DNA of 5,832 nt from an uncultured Eubacteriales bacterium (GTDB lineage: Bacteria > Bacillota > Clostridia > Oscillospirales > Acutalibacteraceae), in assembly GCA_934463265.1 (NCBI GenBank), contig CAKSIU010000040.1, positions 1 to 5,832 on the forward strand. Reading direction: 5' to 3'. The notes under the pieces were generated by a model that was not told the DNA's origin, made no database searches, and worked only from the letters and a program-made list of their open reading frames with translations. Shown here one piece after another: positions 5,761 through 5,832 of this stretch. Position numbers and translations under genes: made by a program. Each line of letters starts with the position of its first letter. The stretch's first letter is position 1.

Positions 5761-5798
5761 GAGTCAGATTGTTTTAACAGGCAATCTGCTCTTTTTTT
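5761..5798 (+). terminator. Second, stronger intrinsic terminator after tRNA-fMet
   Basis: CAGATTG (5765-5771) pairs with CAATCTG (5782-5788). Three more pairs, GAG/CTC, follow below a single-base bulge, and then comes T7 (5792-5798). This backs up the weaker hairpin before it. Nothing recognisable follows to the window end at 5832. Confidence 0.82.
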
Positions 5799-5832
5799 GT
5801 GCGTCCAAAAGATTTTTTGTAACTGTCTTTTT

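Overview
The window looks like chromosomal DNA from a low-GC Bacillota (Firmicutes), most likely a clostridial-type anaerobe. This rests on AT-rich composition, several near-perfect sigma-A promoters, AGGAGG-type ribosome binding sites, a Firmicutes-style rRNA leader motif, and a secreted protein ending in a KTGD sorting-like tail. A finer assignment is not supported by what is visible.

Layout from left to right. Positions 1-380 carry no protein gene. On the minus strand they hold two strong tandem promoters, 127 bp apart, and a structured leader with the motif GGACCTTGAAAATTAAAC. This is what precedes rRNA genes in Firmicutes, so an rRNA operon probably runs leftward out of the window. Positions 414-731 (-) encode a 105-residue protein with a double-glycine leader-like N-terminus, its own consensus promoter with a dyad at the transcription start, and a terminator abutting the rRNA promoter. 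Positions 942-2465 (-) encode a 507-residue secreted protein with one bacterial Ig-like domain, an Ala/Glu/Lys/Ser-rich stalk and a sortase-type C-terminus, again with a consensus promoter and a good terminator. Positions 2575-3504 (-) encode an AEC-family (auxin efflux carrier-like) membrane transporter. Positions 3575-5203 (-) encode a 542-residue Rossmann-fold NAD(P)-binding protein. These last two may be co-transcribed, separated by a 70-bp gap holding a GC-rich hairpin.

A divergent AT-rich gap (5225-5574) follows with no convincing gene but two inverted repeats. An initiator tRNA-fMet with encoded CCA (5622-5698, +) has its own promoter and two successive terminator hairpins.

How the parts relate: the leftmost small gene, the surface protein and the tRNA each look like single transcription units. 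Only the oxidoreductase and the transporter look like a functional pair, possibly making and exporting (or importing and converting) a small organic acid, which is inference only. The best candidates for something undescribed are the double-glycine-type small protein beside the rRNA promoters and the unusually long oxidoreductase.
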